Part shown: one piece after another, positions 58,535 to 64,000 of the stretch
How positions within the stretch are numbered: the stretch's first letter is position 1
Layout of the letters: each line of letters begins with the position of its first letter
NCBI GenBank assembly: GCA_037178675.1
Contig: JAYMGJ010000050.1
Coordinates: forward strand, 124,001 to 188,000
Reading direction: 5' to 3'
DNA: 64,000 nt
From: Scleroderma bovista
Taxonomy: Eukaryota; Basidiomycota; Agaricomycetes; Boletales; Sclerodermataceae
Made by a program: the position numbers and the translations under genes
The notes under the pieces: model-generated
Seen by the model: the letters and a program-made list of their open reading frames with translations, nothing else
Told to the model about the DNA's origin: nothing
The model's database searches: none

Positions 58535-58548
58535 GGTTATGAGCCCTG
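58535..58548 (+). promoter_or_regulatory. primer-binding site for half initiator tRNA-Met
   Basis: GGTTATGAGCCCTG immediately after the LTR is complementary to the anticodon arm of initiator tRNA-Met (CAGGGCUCAUAACC in yeast), not to the tRNA 3' end. Drosophila copia primes in this way with a tRNA fragment cut in the anticodon loop. Confidence 0.75.
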
Positions 58549-58917
58549 TGAGTGCACTGTGTGCAGCAATGCACCAGGCAGCGCTCCAGCTCCCTGAGTG
58601 TCACTTTAACTAGCTTGATGCTGTGGACCACAGTGAGCTCCTAGCTGAGCCCCTGCACAGCCACAAGGTGAAGTTGGTCGACGACTTGCACCAGACAGTG
58701 AGCTCCTAGTTGAGCACCTGTATTGCCACAGGCGAAGTTCGTCGATGACTTGCGCCAACCATGGCGAACATCGTCGACGACTTGCACTGGCATGACCTAG
58801 TCATGAGTTAGCTGTTGACAGAAGTGCTTTCACTAGCACTCAGGTGTTTCTTCTTTTCTTGCTTGTCCGTTGTCACATTCACTTGCTGACTCCATTGACT
58901 CCCAACAGAACATCACC

Positions 58918-61900
58918 ATGTCCAGTGCTCTCGACAAAATGGTTCCCCTTTTCACTGGCTCCAATTGGCAGCAGTGGCATACCTCCATGCAGGCCTACCT
59001 TTGGGCACAAGGCCAATGGTATGTCTATTCGACGACTCAACCCACTGATGGCCATGACGACCGAAAGGACTGGGACGACAACACCGAGAGAGCGCTCGGT
59101 AATATCACCTTGCGCCTTGCCCCCTCGATCCAGGTCGCTGTCTCAACTCTCGACAGCGTTAAGGATGTCTGGGACTACCTGAAAAAGAACTTTGGCGCCC
59201 CAAGCATTGGTTCCGCCTACGCTGAGCTTAGCAAGCTCCTGGCCACCAACATCCCCGCTGGCTCCCATCCCGCTCCCACAATTATGAAGTTGCTTAGCCA
59301 CTTCACCTACCTGAAGGACGCTGGCTTCGAGTTCCCTGCCCCCGTGCAGGCAATGATTATCCTTTGCAAGCTCCCTCCCACCATGGAGGTTGTAGCTCAA
59401 ATCCTCAGCCAGACGGCGCCGGATGAGATCAAGAACCTCAAGCCTGATGGGATTGTCAAGGCTGCCACGCTCTCTTTCGAGCAGAAAGGCGCCTCTTCCC
59501 GTGGCGGTGGTAAGGGCCCCCAGGCCAACAAGCTTAGCGCTGTAAAGCGCAAGCCAGCTGACCCAAAGTTCACCCAGCAGCAGCAGCAGCCTCAGAGGCA
59601 GCAGCAGCAGCAAGGTGGGTCCAACGGCGGTACGAGCAGAAATGCTCCTGTCCAAGGACAGGGAGGCCGCACTCGACACAGCGGCAAGAAGGCTCGCGCT
59701 CGCCGCGAGAACGCCCAACAGGCAGCCTTTGCTACATATGTCCACTACAATGGACCAGAGCCCACCATTGACCCTCGTGCCTTGGCCCACACTCCCGGTA
59801 CTGCCCACTACGGCCCCCCCGCATTCACAAATACTATTAAGGCCTTCGACTTGGCACACCGCTTGAGGGTAGAGCCCTCCTGCCAAACCATCCGCACCCT
59901 CGATCAAGTTGTGTCGTTGACGAGCGCGAACCTGGACCAGCCCGAGGCCGGTCCCTCCTCGCTGAAGTGCCCTCGTCTTAAGGAGTGCATCACCATGTAT
60001 GAGGAGGATGCCATCTCCCTTGGGGATGAAGAGCCCTTCGCTCACGAGCCCTTCGCTGATGACGAGTTCGATGAGATCGATGCGATGGTCCTCGACCGCT
60101 ACAACGCGACATCGATGGCGATGGGCGCGGAGGCCAGCCTCTTCAGGCAAGTACCTTCTGCACGCGTGCTGACCGACACTGACACACTCCCTTTACATGT
60201 GCGCTTTACGCCATCACTGTATATAGCGAGTAGTAACTACAATTTGTCATGTCGTGTCTCCTCGAGTAATGCATATATCTGTTCGTGTTCGAATGATGTG
60301 CGCTGTGCTGGCTGTAAGGGAAAAATGGTTGACGATAGCGAACTATCTGGTGCTTTCTGGCTCCTAGACTCTGGTGCATCACGCCATTTTACCGGTGACA
60401 TAGGCGATTTCGCCTCCTATAATGCGCTAAAGCGAGCACACTACGCCAAAACGGCTAATGGTGTAGCACTGATTGCTGGCATTGGCACGGTATTACTCCG
60501 GTGTCTAGACCACAACACTGGGGATGAGAAAGTTATCACACTCACCCAAGTGCTCCATATGCGAGGCGCTACTGCACACCTCATTTTTATGGGCGAAATG
60601 CTCCAGCGTAACTACAAAGTCACTGGAGATAAGAGAGGCATTAGCCTCACTCATAAAGCTGAACGCCTATGGTTTGGGCCAGACGCAGAAGACAATCGTA
60701 ATGTCATTTTTGGGATTAGATCTATCCCGATAATTAGATCTAACTATATTGCCTCCGTGAGCAAAGTCAATTATGACATTATGCACTGGAGATTCGGGCA
60801 CCCCTCAAAGGAAGTACTCCGATGCGCGCAAAAACATACGCAGCGCTTCCTGGAGATCCACTTTCCAACTGAGGATTGTGTTTGCCCTGGATGTGCTCTT
60901 GGCAAGATGCCCAATCGAGCTTTCCCAGAGAACGAAAGACGTGCTTCCAAGCCCTTTGAGCTGGTGCACTCTGATCTCAAATCCTTCCCGGTTATGTCAT
61001 ACCAGAAGTTTAAATACATTATCACATTCTACGACAATTATACCTCTCACGCCTGGACTATGCCTCTTCGCTCCAAAGCTGCAGCGATTACGGCTGCCAA
61101 AGATTTCCTCGAAATGGTGCGTGTCCAACATGATATGCACGTCGTTGGATGGATGTCCGATGCCGGCAGAGAATATAAATCCGATCTGTTTGATCGAGCA
61201 CTCCTTGAGAAAGGAATTAAAATATATCAAAGTGCTCCGAGAACCCCCATGCAGAATGGCCACGCCGAGCATTTAGGGCGCACTCTCATGGATAAAGCTG
61301 AGTCTATGCGGCATCAAGCCTGCATTCCTGACTCCTGGTGGGAATTTGCGTTCGCTCACGCAACCCACATTTACAACCGTACTCCAGTAGCTCGCCTGCG
61401 ATGGTGCACCCCCCATGAAATGCTTAAGGGGGAGATGCCTAACATCAACCACCTACGTGTGTTTGGCTGTGGAGCATTTGTATACCTCCCAGCAACGGCT
61501 AGAGCAAATAAGATGGCTCCCAAGTCGGAGCTTATGACTTATATCGGTGTTGCCCCTGGCAATGAGCGCAATTTCTTGTTTATGCGCTCCACCAATGCAG
61601 TGTTCACCGTGTCAGAATATATGGCCGCTACGTGGCAAACTCACAAGACTATGATTTATAGTTATTAGTTTTGATATATTAACTGCTCTACCTACAAGAT
61701 AAATAGCTCGTAGTTGTACCCTGTATACTCATCGCGTTTGGACCTGGTTCGCACCCATCCACCCATCGTGGTCACCCCGATCGACTCAGCGTGCGAATTC
61801 TAACACACCGCTGCCCACGCCGTCTTTGACAAGCGTCATTTCCCTCGCTGCCCCAAAAACAGGCGCGAACCTCTCGAGAACCCTTTCGGAAGGGCAAATC

Positions 61901-63207
61901 CAAAACCAGCCACTGATCGACCAGGGAATCCCCCTGATGATACTGACAGTGATGATGATGTGGAACAGGACCATGGCTACCCACATCCCCAAGTGCAGGA
62001 TGATGATCCAAAGTGCGAGGAACCTGAGGCTCCTGAGGAAGAGCCTAATCAAATAAATCCTCCCCATACGCCATCTCCAGTGCCTCCACCGGCACCAAGA
62101 ACGCCTTCACCGGCGAGAAATCCGCCACCTCCAGCACTGCAGCGCCCTGGCCGAGCTGAACGCCACCAGAATGCTCCGCGACCCCCTGCAGTTAATATAC
62201 CTGCCCGCCCCCAACGTGAACGTAGAGCGCCATTGCACCCTGGTAACGTGTATGGTGAGCGGCAACATCCCGTTGAGCAACTCCGGGATATCGAAAGTGC
62301 CTCTCGATGGCGAGAAACAGTGGGTGAGGCCCCTCGGCCCCCACAACCGGACACACCAGACCATATCCCTGGTGGTTTCCCCGACACCTCTGCAATGCCC
62401 AGTGAGGAAGATGTGCAAAAGATGTGTGAGGAAGGGGGAGCAAACCTAGTCCAATACCTGATGGGCAAAGCCCTCGAAACCCACAACCCTCAATACGAGA
62501 GTGTCCGCAACTGGTCCTATAAGGACATTGCTCGCTTACCCCAAGCTGAGCAGAAACTCTGGCAACTTGCTTGCCAAGAAGAGCTCGATGTGCTGCGAAA
62601 GCGCAAAGTCTTTGAGCTAGTTGACTGTCCCCGAGACCGGAAGGTCATAAAGAATCGATGGGTCTTCAATGTAAAATCGGATGGCCGCAAGAAAGCCCGC
62701 TTAGTAGCAAAAGGCTTCTCCCAGGTCGAGGGATTAGATTTTGACCAGGTCTTCTCACCAGTCGTGTGCTTTGAAACAGTGCACCTCATGCTTGCGCTTG
62801 CCGCACTTGAGAACTGGTACATTACTGGACTTGACGTCCGGAGTGCCTACTTGTATGGCAAGCTCAACGAAGAGATCTACATGGAACAACCCGAAGGGTT
62901 TGCAGTTCCCGGGCAAGAGCGCAAAGTGCTCCACCTCTGGCGTGCCCTCTATGGCCTCAAACAGGCTGGCCTAGCTTGGTGGCGCACACTCAATGAGTCT
63001 TTCAAAGAGCTCGGGTTTGAGCGCCTTAAATCTGAAGCAGGCATCTTCTTCTACAAGAAGAAAGGCACCAACATCGTCATTGGTATTATCTACATTGACG
63101 ACGCATTATTCTGCGGCCCTAACAAGGCTGTTGTTGATGCCATCAAAGTGCAATTCATGCACAAATGGGAGTGCAGAGACCTTGGAGAACCTAAAGAGTT
63201 CCTCTGA
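58918..63207 (+). pseudogene. copia gag-pol polyprotein, interrupted
   Basis: ATG 58918 (MSSALDKMVPLFTGSNWQQW), gag of the UBN2 type, with a Gln-rich segment (59575-59612). Protease: FWLLDSGASRHFTGD. Pre-integrase: MHWRFGHPSKEVL with CPGCALGKMPNR (zinc site). Integrase: ELVHSDLKSF, WMSDAGREYKSD and PMQNGHAEHLGRTL hold the D,D,E residues. The frame runs into the inserted solo LTR and stops at 61668. It resumes after 61810 in the same frame: AAHAVFDKRHFPRCPK, a Pro-rich linker, then reverse transcriptase NRWVFNVKSDGRKKARLVAK, TGLDVRSAYLYGKLNEEIYM, YGLKQAGLAWWRTL and IIYIDDALFCG (the YxDD-like site reads YIDD). A TGA at 63205-63207 replaces the usual Gly of FLGMRI. Without the LTR and its duplication (201 nt) the frame would be continuous from 58918 to that TGA. 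Confidence 0.88.
61610..61805 (+). mobile_element. solo LTR inside the copia polyprotein, 196 bp
   Basis: Begins TGTCAGAATAT and ends GAATTCTAACA (inverted ends with one mismatch). It is flanked by 5-bp direct repeats CACCG at 61605-61609 and 61806-61810. It has an ATAAATAG box near 61701. Its size fits a small copia LTR of a family different from the host element. Confidence 0.85.
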
Positions 63208-63254
63208 ATGCGAATCACTCGCAAAGGTCGCGCTATCCACCTGGATCAATGCAC

Positions 63255-64000
63255 TGTGAGTCAAAGTGTGGATTTGGGTCGGAGTAATAACCCAAACACA
63301 ACACCAACAAAGGACTACAAAAATGTGCGAGTGGTGGTTTACCTCCGTGGTGTCCAGAGAGGATATGCTGAGGAGGGGGAAAGGGGATCTACACCAACAG
63401 GGTGATGCAGACAGTGATGCAGGATACTCCTGGGGTACAGGAGTAATAGAAGACGAAGGGGATAGGGGTGTGGACTCTTCCTAAAGCCTAGGAAGTGTCA
63501 AAGCAGGGATTGGGTTGACTGAGGTTGAAACAGCAATACTACACCTAGAGATTGGTGCAGCAAGGGGACAAGGGGGCTCCTGACGTCCAGAAGCAATGAG
63601 AGATGAAGGATTGACTGGCTAGACTCCGCTTGAGCCTAGAGAAATACTTGGATTTGAATGGATTGAATAAACTTGAGATATTAGAGCCTTTAGACCTTCA
63701 CTGAAGCCTACAAGACTCAAAGAGCTGAGGGGATACTGACTGAGAGAGTCTGAGAGAGGGATAATTTCGTGCAATTTGGTCTTTTCACTGGGCTGAGCCC
63801 AGGGGTTTAAATACATGGGGGGGCACAGCATTAAAGTACAAAAAGAGAAGGGAGTAAGCAGAATTTGTCAAGGATTGGTAAGGGATTGGTAAGAGCTTTG
63901 TAAGGGGTTTGTAAGCGATCAGTAAGCAAGGGATAAGCAGGAATGAGTAAGCATAGGAAGCATGAATAAGCTGCTGAGTAAAGGAATGAGTAAGCTGCAT
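63255..64000 (-). mobile_element. LTR-like sequence truncating the copia element (continues past the window)
   Basis: Homology to copia ends at TGCAC (63250-63254) and a new sequence starts TGTGAGTCAAAG. On the minus strand it holds TATTTAAACCCC (near 63806-63817) followed by a pyrimidine-rich CTCTCTCAGACTCTCTC tract, which looks like an LTR promoter reading leftwards with its CA end at 63255. The right part (63860-63960) repeats GGTAAG/GTAAGC motifs. The other border and target duplication are outside the window, so this is tentative. Confidence 0.4.

Larger units (their letters stand above)
58361..63254 (+). mobile_element. Ty1/copia retrotransposon, 3'-truncated
   Basis: A 5' LTR, primer-binding site, leader, and a gag-pol frame in the copia order gag, protease, integrase, reverse transcriptase. 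The reverse transcriptase/RNase H end and the 3' LTR are missing: homology stops at about 63254, where an unrelated LTR-like sequence begins. The polyprotein has a 196-bp solo LTR inserted (61610-61805) and an in-frame TGA at 63205-63207, so the copy is dead. Confidence 0.85.

Noticed and set aside
61669..61805. Possible intron or programmed frameshift between the two copia frames
   Set aside because: TG...CA ends and the CACCG direct repeats show that it is an inserted solo LTR; the two frames are in the same phase.
62049..62486. Minus-strand Gly/Ala-rich frame opposite the copia linker
   Set aside because: Shadow of the Pro-rich linker of the polyprotein.

Overview
The window is nuclear DNA of a filamentous basidiomycete, most likely an Agaricomycete. 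This rests on short GT-AG introns of about 50-60 nt in nearly every gene, tightly packed genes on both strands, fungal-type housekeeping proteins, and Plavaka-type DNA transposons with a DUF6532 gene, which are typical of mushroom-forming fungi. No rRNA, CRISPR or prokaryotic features are present. All calls come from reading the sequence; no database search was run.

Positions 1-48200 are gene-rich. A heme-dependent N-demethylase (DUF3445) gene and the start of a cytochrome b561 gene occur twice, at 1-1320 and 5239-6625. The left copy runs off the window edge and its b561 part is broken. Then follow a WD40 protein, the Sec7 Arf-GEF GEA/GBF1, proteasome alpha4 (PRE6) head to head with the deubiquitinase ZUP1, the TFIIH/CAK subunit TFB3, the PKA catalytic subunit, SSF1 (Brix), holocytochrome c synthase, nitronate monooxygenase, an NAD(P)-binding epimerase-like protein, 3-hydroxyisobutyrate dehydrogenase, the pseudokinase SCYL2, the helicase HRQ1, a small mitochondrial-like protein, an alpha/beta-hydrolase relic, a polytopic membrane protein, SPT16 (FACT) head to head with YJU2, a metallophosphoesterase and a coiled-coil protein.

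Positions 48203-64000 are a nest of mobile elements. An old Plavaka relic (A, minus strand) is split into halves at 57311-58203 and 49626-50060. Between them lies a 7,246-bp element (50063-57308) with perfect 12-bp terminal inverted repeats (CATCAGGAAAAA) and a 2-bp target duplication. Removing it rejoins the two halves of A in frame. This element carries two divergent genes: a second Plavaka transposase (minus) and a DUF6532 gene (plus). A 1,214-bp solo LTR with a 5-bp target duplication (CCTGC) sits inside an intron of the DUF6532 gene. To the right is a Ty1/copia element (58361-63254) whose primer-binding site matches the anticodon arm of initiator tRNA-Met. Its polyprotein is split by a 196-bp solo LTR (target duplication CACCG), carries a premature TGA, and is cut off at about 63255 by another LTR-like sequence.

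The main finding is the two-gene DNA transposon with exact, self-validating borders. It suggests that DUF6532 proteins travel with, and may assist, Plavaka transposases.
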